From contig NC_049979.1 in the NCBI RefSeq assembly GCF_000003815.2, forward strand, positions 16,302,900 through 16,366,899: a stretch of DNA of 64,000 bases, given 5' to 3'. Origin of the DNA: Branchiostoma floridae. Its lineage: Eukaryota; Chordata; Leptocardii; Amphioxiformes; Branchiostomatidae. Under the pieces are notes generated by a model. It had not been told where the DNA came from. It ran no database searches and worked only from the letters and a program-made list of their open reading frames with translations. Each line of letters opens with the position of its first letter. Position 1 is the first letter of the stretch. Below, piece after piece: positions 10,075 to 20,114 of the stretch. A program made the translations under genes and the position numbers.

Positions 10075-13000
10075 ATGGCGCATTGGTTCCATAGGAATCC
10101 GATCAAGGCGACTGCGCCTGTATCATTCGCCCTTGGACCAATCTGTACCAACGCACAGACCCAGAAAATATGCAGGTTTGTAATTATATCATACTGTATG
10201 TACAGTAATATTGCGGGGGTGACAGACAGTGGTTACTGTTTGCTCTGTTGCCCCCCTCCCCCTTCCAAGGCGATCAAAACTGATTTGACATGACATGACA
10301 AGCCTAAAACGCTTAATATCTATTCTGAAATTTGTCTGCCTTCCACGCAAGGCTTAATGAACGGCGGACAGCTGTAATAAATTCCTCAAAATGTCACTAA
10401 ACCACGTTGTTCAACGTTGAGATCAAGTGACTTGCGCCGCTATTTACACGCTTTATGTAATTGTAAGTTAACTGTGAAATTTACCCTTCAACTATTGAAA
10501 GTCACCCTTAATACTTTTTTCTCAGTGACTTGCGTATGATCCGTGCACAACTCTTGGAACTCCTGAGTGATCCAAATAAGGATGTTACTGTTGTCAAGAC
10601 AACAACAGACAACTATTTTGCTCTGTTGCAAGGTATGCCCAGCAAATATTATTGTAAATTAATAAAATTCACTGAATACATTTTAGTATTTTCCAGCAGA
10701 AGTTACTTCTCTCAGCTCTGCATAATCCTAGTGACAGTAACATGTTATAAGTTCGATCTTGGTTTGATACGATTGTTGGTTGTGGGTCTGAATTAATTAT
10801 TACCTGGGAATTTTCTTTCATGTAGTTTCAGGGCTTTCTGTTATTTTTGTCCACCCAAATCTTCTATTTATTCTTATTTCCAAATCTTACTCCCAGGGTT
10901 CCTACAGGCCCTAGATGACAACAGTGGTGAGAGCAAGTTGAGGCACTCAGTCAAGTTCAAGTGGTCCAGCACAGTTCTGAGCAATGCTGTTGTGTATGTC
11001 CTCACATTACTTGCCTGTAGTTTGTGCCACTCTTGTCCTGTAAGTAGGCAATGTCATTGCTGTTGCCCAGGATTAGAGAAAACTGTTTCCTGCCCACTTT
11101 TTGTAAAGACTATTGATGAATGATGAAAAGACCTAACGTTATCTTAGTTAAATTCTGTAAGCTAAGCTATGGTCTGGTCCTCATTTGATTCAATTGTGAA
11201 TCTCCGTCGCACAAAAAAGATTTTTATTGTGCTGTGATGTAAGTTAACCTTAATAGTTAATCAAAGGTGATTCATGTACTAGTACTAGTATTGACATGAT
11301 TGCATTTATCAAATTGTCATAACTTAAAAACTGTTGTTCACCGGTGTGTAGTACCCAGGCAGATGCCTTGTTTGAGTTGGCCTCCATGGCAATGAACATT
11401 GGACTGTGGTACACGAAACATGCAGCCAAGATAGCTGCCAGCGATGAGTAAGTATTGCAGATATTGCTCTCAGTCCCTCATATACAAGTCCAGAATATCC
11501 AGCCATTTTATGTGTTGACAAACTGTACATAGGTGGGCTCCTGCCATTGTATGTTGAAGCCTGCAGGTCTTAAACTTGTTATAGTAACCATAATAACATG
11601 AAGATACCCTGAACATGGAACTTAGTAGATCTTGATTCAAGTATAGTTTGACAATGACATGACACTTAAACAGTTAGTGTGTTACATCTTTTTACAGAGT
11701 ATCTATGGATGAGGCAAAAGAGGTGCACAAATGTCTAAGGACAGCAGCTGGAATCTTTAAGAATGTAAAGGTAGGATATTTGTGTCTTAAAGATAGGATA
11801 TAAGGTCTTATTAGTTGTATGATCAGAACCTTTCTAATTATCAATCTCCCCTTGGTGTTCTATCAAGTGATGTGATCAGGACAGTCATGTTGCATTGTCT
11901 CTATCAGTATCAAGCAACTACAAATACAGTTGGTAGATAAAATGCAGATAGTTTGCTGTGTGAGTGAGGAAGATTTCATATACATGTATATGTAAAGATG
12001 TTTGTAATTCTATAGGAACAAGTCATTGGAAGACTTTTGGAGACAGCAGAGAAGGGCACAGACCTGGATCCGAAGGTGGTAGAAGCCTATTTTCAACAGT
12101 CTACAGCAGAGGCACAGGAAGGTGAGCACATAGAATACAGTAAACTTACTTGGAAGAACAAAAAATTGAAAATGAAACAAACTGGTTCAGAGTCCAACAT
12201 GACCGCAGATATCTGCAATTTCGTTGAAAAACTACATTTGCTTTTAATATCATCATGAAGAGTAAAAATACTATTATCATTGATATTATGTGTGATAGCA
12301 AAATAGTAGTTCTTTCCTGATGTTGTCATGCAGTGGCCCTGGCACGAGCTGTGGAGATGAAGCACAGTGCTGGTCTCATCTCATCACTGGCTTACGAAAC
12401 AGCACAACTCTTCATCACTGCAGGTATGCTTCACATGTTTGACACTTCTTCTTCTTCATACTGTCACTAGTGTCACTGCAAGAAACAAACCAGACTTTTT
12501 TTAGCCACAACTATTTTTGCAGTTGATTTTGTGGTATTAATTTAAGCACTGCATTGTGTGAGCAAGTACACTCTTGGCCAAAATATCAGAAGTTGAAGTT
12601 ATCACTCAGCATAGCTATTTTGGGTTCCTTTATTACCTTTGCCAGAATGGCTAAGGTTATGTTTTAGGCTTGTGAGTCTGTCTGTCTGTGTGTTAACAGC
12701 ATAACTCGAGAAACCTTGGATGGATCCCGATGATATTTGGTAGGTGGGTAGGGGTCGGGAAAACGAAGGTCAAGTTCGATAATGGGCCCCCTAGCGGCTT
12801 GCTAAGGTACTGCAGCAGAACCTCAATTTTGTATATCTCGTGTTCTGGACATGCCGTGGTTATGATTTTTTAGTGGTAGATAGCCCTTGGGGACGAGAGT
12901 AAGTACTATAAGTTTAGACCCCCTAGCGGCTTGTTTGAAACTGCAGTCGCCGATTTCCTTTCAAACTTTGGACGAGAATAACTCGAGAACGTGTTGATGA

Positions 13001-15259
13001 ATCATCACGATTTTTGGTATGTAGATAGCCCAAGTAACAATGTACATTATGAAATACTAATTATGCAAATCATGAACTAATTTACATAATTAATGAGGAA
13101 AGTTTATAAATCCACTGCATTTCATGATAGGACTTTCAAACTTGTCACATATATAGATGAGAAAGAGAGAAATATCAATGCATGTTAATTATGCAAATGA
13201 CGGTCTCATTTGCATAATTAATGAGAAAATATAAACGCGTTGACGGATCGTCATGATTTTTGGTATGTAGATAGCCAAAGGGAAGACTTACATGATGGCA
13301 TTCTAATTATGCAAATCGACGGTTAATTTGCATAATTAATGAGGAAAATGTGTAAATCCACTGCATTGCATTATAGGACTTTCAAACTTGTCACATATGT
13401 AGCTGAAAAAAACAGAAATATCAATTCATATTAATTATGCAGATGATGATCTCATTTGCATAATCAGTAAAAAATATGAACGTGTTGACGGATCATCATG
13501 ATTTTTGGTATGTAGATAGCCTAAGTAAAACCTTACATAATGAGATACTAGTTATGCAAATTAACAGCTAATTTTTAAATTAACAGTTCAGTTCAGCTTA
13601 AGTGATGCTTGATACAATTAAATAGTATGTAAATAGGGATCTAATTTGTATAAGCAATGGCAAAATGTTATGAACCAACTCCAGGCATATGAAATAAAAT
13701 ATAATGAGTAACACATTTATGTCTACAGACATCATTCTACATAACAAACCTGGTTTATTTGGCAAAGGTATGTGTTCGTGGAACTCTAGTTGCATCTCCT
13801 TTTTATATTGACAATTGTAACTCATTATATTTGACCTGTTGCCAACAGGAGGTTCACTAGACCAACTTGATGCAGCAAGCGTAGGAAAGTGGCAGAAATA
13901 TCTACAACTGAAGGGTGTATTCTACTTGGCTCATGTAAGTCTAGCATTCTGTTAATGTACAAACACAAGTTGCTAACAGTTTCCGTTGAGTTTCTTTCCT
14001 GTTGTAATCCAACTAACATTCAGATGAGGAAGAGATATGCATTACAATTCAGAATTACAATTATTTTGGAAGTACATAATGGGTTCTTAATTACCTATAA
14101 TTATGAATTTTCCAGGCACACTGTTACAATGGAGATGCACTGTTGGCAAAGGACAAATGTGGAGAGGCAATCAGAGCCTTACAGGAGAGTGAAAAGTGTG
14201 AGTAGACCCTTGGTCACATGTATGTAGTAGCTTGGTGTTACAAATAGTTAGACTAAAGGCTGACGTAGATGTGTATGTAGTTGTATTATCACTCAAGTTA
14301 AGGTTATCGTTGAGGAATTGTCTGTTTTGAAACTACAGCCATCAGAGTACTCATGGGCTGAATGTTCATAAGACATTGTTTACCTACAATGTATCCTTTT
14401 CATTGCCACCTGTAGTGTTTGAAAAAGCTGAAAGCTTGTGCAAGGAGTATGCATCTTCCAAGGGCCCAGGAACATCTGCCAGACCAGACCAGCACATCTT
14501 TTTCATTAGACTGGGGAAACAGGTGAAAGTTACTCTGGACAAGTGCACAAGGGAGAATGGCTTCATGTAAGTAATCCTGCTTTGACAAGGTCTAGACACA
14601 TTTATAAAAATACAGTTTATCCTGTTCCACTATACTATTAGTTACTATATGTCACTCTGTGCCTTGCTGAAGCTAGCATTTTTACAAAATGTAGCATCTC
14701 TCCTTTGGACTGAAGGGACTGGACAGTACCTTATTGGCAGGAAATACAATGATTGGGAACTTTTTAAAAAGTTAAAAGTAGAATCTAAAAGAAAAGACAG
14801 ATGCATACCTGACGTCACCTGGATGTTGTTGCAAACAACTCAACGTGTTCCCTTTGTTTTGTAGATACTTCCAGAAGGTACCTCCTGAGGTCCCAGAGCT
14901 GGAAAAGAAGGCCACCTATGGTCTGGCCAACCCTGAGGAGTTCCAGCTACCTCCACCCAACCCACTGTGGAGTGCTGACATCTACAATTCATTTGACCTG
15001 TCAAAGGCACCTGCTGCACAAAAGGTGAGACAGTAGTCACAGTATTCATGATTGTTGCACATAATGGCAATTTCTCTTTCTTGACTGTAGTATAGAAACA
15101 TACGCACCTTGTTTTTGTCTGATGGTATTTGGAAACTAAAGACTATTTGATGCTATTTTACAGGGTGAGAAAGAACCGGAAGTCAAACCTGTGAAGGAAT
15201 CAGACATTTATCAGTCGACCAAGGAACCTGGAACCTTCAGTGGATGTGTGATCTCATAA
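10075..15259 (+). CDS. BROX: BRO1 domain-containing protein BROX
   Basis: Twelve exons: 10075-10175, 10526-10632, 10897-10993, 11352-11447, 11698-11770, 12016-12121, 12334-12423, 13849-13934, 14116-14197, 14416-14566, 14865-15024, 15164-15259. They total 1245 bases, or 414 residues; vertebrate BROX is about 411. The start [18 protein letters not shown] matches the BROX N-terminus almost residue for residue. Further landmarks are [60 protein letters not shown] and [13 protein letters not shown]. The protein ends CVIS, a CaaX box for farnesylation as in the vertebrate protein. Members of the family bind CHMP4-type ESCRT-III and act on endosomal or nuclear membranes. All splice sites are GT..AG and every phase closes. 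Intron 7 is enlarged by a 246-bp tandem repeat. Confidence 0.96.
12640..13560. repeat. Tandem repeat of about 246 bp in BROX intron 7
   Basis: The segment GATTTTTGGTATGTAGATAG recurs at about 13009, 13255 and 13500, giving a period of 245-246 bp. Each unit holds paired inverted tracts built on ATGCAAAT and ATTTGCATAATTAAT. The upstream part (12640-12960), with repeated CCCCCTAGCGGCTTG and AACTCGAGAA, looks like a diverged portion of the same family. No coding content. Confidence 0.75.
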
Positions 15260-16789
15260 GGTTGCCTTCCTGTGGTTTAGATTGATTGAATATTTACAAC
15301 ACAAGGTTTCTATTTTCTATTTTGGTGAACTTTGCATTATCTCCATTCTTCAGTAATCTATACTACCTTTTGTATCCAGAATTGACTAGAAATGTGATGC
15401 CTTCATATTGAATTCCTCAATATATAATGGTATAACATTTTTTAAATGTAGGTATGAAGCATATTTTCAGTCTTTATTATTCATCATGTTTGGTATCTGC
15501 TTTGTTGAATAACATAGTAATAACTTTATACAATATTGCTTACTTAAATGTTTAAGTTTAACTTAAAGTCAACTATGTAGTTTTATATGTAATATTGCTT
15601 TGTTATTGTGTTCAGGAATATAACAAGCAGTCCTCAAGGATATCCATTTTTCCTTTGCTAAGAGGTTCTTACCACTAGTTGAGGTCAACTACATGTATTA
15701 TTTTATTCCTATAAAAAAGAAGAATGTAGGTTGTGAAAATAGTGTACATGGAAGTGTACAAGTTCATGTACAAAATGCCTTTCCTGAACTTACCAGGAGT
15801 AAGTCGTGAGGGGAAGACATGGAAAGATGTCACCATTAGGCACTTGGTCAGTTGGTGATATTTTGTAGGAAGGTACATGGCTCCTTGGATGGATTATTCA
15901 TTGTTTTGCAGCATACTTTCCCTTTTCTCAAGAAACCTAGAAGTATGTAACCTATAAAGAGAAGGAATGAAACATGTAAATGCAAGCAGGAAATTTTTAG
16001 AATCACTTTCTAAAGATGACATTTACACTTTTTTACTGTAACGAAAATCACAAGTAAACTCCATCAAGAACTATGCTTACACTAAAGTTACAGCTCAAAA
16101 TGTAGAACTAGGTATGTATCTATTGTAAATATATGTATATCTGCTGATATGTATATTCATATTACATGATAGAGGTATAGATAGTCTACTGTAACCACAT
16201 TCTGGTGGGGCACCAAACTGTGGTGGCTTTTAGTAATAACAGGTGGAGCGCTTAGCCAAAGGTGAAAGTCTCATACATGGGTATTTCTTTTACAAGTCCC
16301 CAGAGTGTGGTATCAAAAGTAAGGTTGACAGGCCTATTCAATCTTTATAATGGAACTTTAATATGATGATTTGTTTTTCCATTTATTATAGATTTTATTA
16401 TTTGCACTGTGGCCTTTTTCTAGATTTTTGTGTAAGAGACACATGTACACTGTTTGCCCATTGTTTTGTATACAAGAATGTGATTAAAGGTGACTTCAGT
16501 ATTTAACCTGTAAATACAGATAGATGACAATAGAACTACTGCTATTGTTGTTTTTATATTTAAGTGGAACGCTATGTCATAATCAATTAAATGTGTAGAA
16601 ATGGCTTGGCAAAACTGTAAAAAATGTTCATCATCAAATTCATTCATAAATAGATAGATCCCTGTATGTTTTAATGAGAAAAAAAAATCCAAATCCACTC
16701 TGAAAGGTGCAGACATGGACTTTGTACTGTATCATACATATTGTTCTGATATGTAATGAATGTCTGTATTGCAAGGTCCACCAATAAAC
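15260..16789 (+). promoter_or_regulatory. BROX: BROX 3' UTR with polyadenylation signal
   Basis: About 1.5 kb of AT-rich sequence follows the BROX stop without any supported exon. AATAAA at 16783-16788 is the best polyadenylation signal. The UTR extent is inferred from that signal, not shown by transcript data. Confidence 0.45.
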
Positions 16790-17067
16790 TTGATACGTCC
16801 TTGAGTTGCCTTGCAATTGCATTTTTTGATTCCTCTATTAGCTGTGTTCCACCTGTTGTTTGCTGCTACATTACTAAAAAAAGTTGCTCTGGTTATGAAA
16901 GGTCATGAAAAGTAGAGCAGAGTACAGTTCTGGCGCATGTAGGAACTCCTGTTCCAATTTTGGCCGTTTACTCATAGAGCCAATATATGAACTATGAAAT
17001 AGATTTTACAGGGAGTGAGAGAGCTAGTATGGAAGCAATTTTTGATTGATGATTGACTTTTCTGGAA

Positions 17068-18001
17068 TACTGTAAATGCAGAAATTTTCGCAGTGGTTTT
17101 GTGGTAGCGGTTTTGGCATTACCACCGCGGACATTTTTCCCGATATAGCCGCATCCGCCGATATCGGCGGGGCCGATATCGGGGCGCATCTAAACACATT
17201 TTGCAAATGGTAGCGCGGAACACCCGCGGCGCGGAACATTCGTGACCCCTTTTGACCTCTGGTGACACATCCCGCGGATTTCAAAATGGCGGGAATGCCG
17301 GTAGCTTTTCCACTCGTTATCAATCAGGTAATGTTCTTTCTGTATCTCATGCGCGTGATCTTAAACATGAGACGCCATGCAAGGGTAGGGCGCAGGAGGC
17401 GATTGAGATACAGGGAGAGACGACAGCGGCCGGCTAGAGTGAACGCAGCGTTCTTTCTCGCTGCCCTGATTGTGGCGGAGGGTGGAGAGCCTGTACACCG
17501 GGGTGTACCAAGGAATCCCGCGTCCTTTTGGGATCTCCTCCGACGACCATACACTTATAAGAAAGGCGGTTTCTGCATGGCCCCATGTGCAACGGGAGCG
17601 CCCAGCTTTTCCCTCCGCCATCTTGCTCTCCCGCGCTGTTCCCGCATTATATGCTAATGAGCTTCGCGAATTTGCGGAGCATCTACACGCGCGCGGAACA
17701 TGTCGGGGACCCCTGCTAAGGTATCGGTAAGGTATCGTTAGATGGCTTACGAATGGTCCGGACCATTCGGGAGAAATTTTCCCGATATAGTAGTGGCGAT
17801 ATAGTAGTTGCATCTAGACGCTGAAAAAAAGCTGTCGGCGAGAGGTAGTAGGCTCGCCGATATCGGGAAAAACTGTGTGTAGATCGCGCCTAAACAGTGC
17901 ATCACTGCATGGTACTACTGCAAACTTAAAACCAACGTGAATAGTCCTTTTTCCCGCTGCGGCAAAATTAAATCCCCACGAACTTATATGCATTTAAAGT
18001 A
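17068..18001. mobile_element. Nested inverted-repeat elements (outer TACTGTAAATGCA family)
   Basis: The left end TACTGTAAATGCA (17068-17080) faces a right end TGCATTTAAAGTA (17989-18001). These are the same termini as the 184-bp element at 21781-21964, so this looks like an expanded or interrupted copy. Inside lies a GC-rich unit bounded by TTTTTCCCGATAT near 17134 and its complement near 17865. It contains the 16-bp palindrome CCGCCGATATCGGCGG at 17155-17170 and an Arg-rich open frame (17262-17657) that I could not assign to a transposase. A second element then landed at the right edge (18003). Confidence 0.5.
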
Positions 18002-18002
18002 A

Positions 18003-18473
18003 TGTAAGAAGTCAGAGGGGCGAGTAGAACAGAAATAAACAATATATACAAATATCCTGACCGACCCGGGAATCGAACCCGGGTCCTCCAGATCACAAGA
18101 CCAGTAGCCTAAATGACTGAGCCAAAAGCCTGACAGGCGTTTGGCATGGCCAGTTAGCACTACTTAAACCCCCCACTGTTACACTACTCCCCCTCTTCTT
18201 CTCAAGATTCGTCCTCGAATCTCCAAGTTCGAGCACCCTGTGGGCAGGCACATCACCGGCCTGTTATCCACCAGGGCCACGTTGGGCGCCAATGTAAGAA
18301 GTCAGAGGGGCGAGTAGAACAGAAATAAACAATATATACAAATATCCTGACCGACCCGGGAATCGAACCCGGGTCCTCCAGATCACAAGACCAGTAGCCT
18401 AAATGACTGAGCCAAAAGCCTGACAGGCGTTTGGCATGGCCAGTTAGCACTACTTAAACCCCCCACTGTTACA
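18003..18473 (-). mobile_element. Miniature LTR retrotransposon (TRIM) with tRNA-like LTRs
   Basis: Two identical 181-bp direct repeats (18003-18183 and 18293-18473) flank only 109 bp. Read on the minus strand, each starts TGTAACAGTGGGG and ends CTTACA. The sequence after the 5' LTR is a primer-binding-site-like TGGCGCCCAACGTGG (about 18291-18277). The 3' LTR is preceded by a purine tract AAGAAGAGGGGGAG (about 18200-18187). A 4-bp duplication GTAA lies at 17999-18002 and 18474-18477. There is no gag or pol. Each LTR holds a tRNA-like unit: A box TGGCTCAGTCATTTAGG, a TGT anticodon-like loop (Thr-like), and a T arm CCCGGGTTCGATTCCCGGG. LTR identity implies a very recent insertion. Confidence 0.85.
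18065..18130 (-). ncRNA. tRNA-Thr(UGU)-like sequence inside the left LTR
   Basis: The T arm (complement of 18065-18083) has a perfect 6-bp stem around TTCGATT. The A box lies at 18124-18108. The anticodon loop reads CTTGTGA, as in tRNA-Thr(UGU), but the anticodon stem has a mismatch and wobbles, and the acceptor stem does not pair. It is therefore a tRNA-derived Pol III-promoter-like module, not a functional tRNA gene. A second identical copy is at 18355-18420 in the right LTR. Confidence 0.65.
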
Positions 18474-18514
18474 GTAACCCAATGCCAAGTCGTCACAATG
18501 TCCTACATTGGTCT

Positions 18515-18676
18515 CAGTCAAATTGACCTATATATCAACAAACCTGCTCTATATTTAGCCTATTGTAATTCATTTGCAGTAATGACTGGCAACAACAGTC
18601 AAATTGACCTATATATCAACAAACCTGCTCTATATTTAGCCTATTGTAATTCATTTGCAGTAATGACTGGCAACAA
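18515..18676. repeat. Tandem duplication, 81-bp unit
   Basis: The block starting CAGTCAAATTGACCTATAT at 18515 repeats from 18596 with no visible change, ending in ATGACTGGCAACAA each time. A simple recent tandem duplication with no coding signal. Confidence 0.8.
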
Positions 18677-18693
18677 GATCTGCCCTCCATCTG

Positions 18694-18840
18694 TTTGCCC
18701 TCTAGCCTGGTATCCAGCCGTAATTATAGCTCCCGAGTCTCTTGTGTGTTGTTAGCAAATTCGAAATTTGGTAATTAGCGAAGAGGAGAGAAGAGACTCG
18801 GGAGCTATAATTACGGCTGAATACCAGGCTATTTGCCCTC
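18694..18840. mobile_element. MITE with 9-bp target-site duplication
   Basis: A 129-bp element (18703-18831) has about 40-bp terminal inverted repeats starting TAGCCTGGTATCCAGCCG. It is flanked by the 9-bp direct repeat TTTGCCCTC (18694-18702 and 18832-18840). A 9-bp duplication suggests mobilisation by a Mutator-like transposase. The element at 35758-35884 has similar ends and the same duplication length. Confidence 0.8.
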
Positions 18841-20114
18841 TGAGGCTATCAAGATCTGATATGCCCAAGTGCCAAAATGGAGTATCACTCCAACTCTAAT
18901 TAAGTTTAGTATCGATTACTGCACATACAAAATATCACTCAGTCTTTGAAATGTTTACCCAGTGCTGACATCATGGAGGAAATCAAATTCAAACCTGTAC
19001 CACACTCTTATANNNNNNNNNNNNNNNNNNNNNNNNNNNNNNNNNNNNNNNNNNNNNNNNNNNNNNNNNNNNNNNNNNNNNNNNNNNNNNNNNNNNNNNN
19101 NNNNNNNNNNNNNNNNNNNNNNNNNNNNNNNNNNNNNNNNNNNNNNNNNNNNNNNNNNNNNNNNNNNNNNNNNNNNNNNNNNNNNNNNNNNNNNNNNNNN
19201 NNNNNNNNNNNNNNNNNNNNNNNNNNNNNNNNNNNNNNNNNNNNNNNNNNNNNNNNNNNNNNNNNNNNNNNNNNNNNNNNNNNNNNNNNNNNNNNNNNNN
19301 NNNNNNNNNNNNNNNNNNNNNNNNNNNNNNNNNNNNNNNNNNNNNNNNNNNNNNNNNNNNNNNNNNNNNNNNNNNNNNNNNNNNNNNNNNNNNNNNNNNN
19401 NNNNNNNNNNNNNNNNNNNNNNNNNNNNNNNNNNNNNNNNNNNNNNNNNNNNNNNNNNNNNNNNNNNNNNNNNNNNNNNNNNNNNNNNNNNNNNNNNNNN
19501 NNNNNNNNNNNNNNNNNNNNNNNNNNNNNNNNNNNNNNNNNNNNNNNNNNNNNNNNNNNNNNNNNNNNNNNNNNNNNNNNNNNNNNNNNNNNNNNNNNNN
19601 NNNNNNNNNNNNNNNNNNNNNNNNNNNNNNNNNNNNNNNNNNNNNNNNNNNNNNNNNNNNNNNNNNNNNNNNNNNNNNNNNNNNNNNNNNNNNNNNNNNN
19701 NNNNNNNNNNNNNNNNNNNNNNNNNNNNNNNNNNNNNNNNNNNNNNNNNNNNNNNNNNNNNNNNNNNNNNNNNNNNNNNNNNNNNNNNNNNNNNNNNNNN
19801 NNNNNNNNNNNNNNNTTATCCTTCATCTGCTACTGGCGACTTTCTTGCTTCCTTAAAAAAAGACACAGACTTTGACCTGACACACAGGAGATTCTTGGCC
19901 AAGCCAGGCTTATCCTTGACAAAACAATAACCTCCTGTTGAAATCTGATCCGTCTGTTTTTCCAGCCCTGCTTCCTGCTGGCAGGACACATCTGGGAATG
20001 GCCAAGGAAACCCCTAAAAGTGGGGTCTGTGGCAGACTTGATGAGAAACACATTCCAGAGAAATTTTACAGGGTTCAGAAGGTTAGTAGTTAGGCAGGCA
20101 GGAATCAGTGCAAC
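18841..20114. other. Spacer with assembly gap (Ns at 19013-19815)
   Basis: 803 unknown bases interrupt the sequence. Readable flanks show no exon. The right flank (19816-20114) is the promoter or 5' UTR side of the fibrinogen-domain gene; an upstream exon could be hidden in the gap. Confidence 0.9.

Noticed and set aside
17262-17657. 131-codon Arg-rich frame as a transposase
   Set aside because: Composition only vaguely recalls Harbinger-associated proteins; no catalytic motif is visible.
18065-18130. A functional tRNA-Thr gene
   Set aside because: The acceptor stem does not pair and the anticodon stem is imperfect; two identical copies lie inside LTRs, so it is a tRNA-derived module.
18946-19930. 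Open frames spanning the N block
   Set aside because: They consist almost entirely of unknown residues; the gap removes stops artificially.
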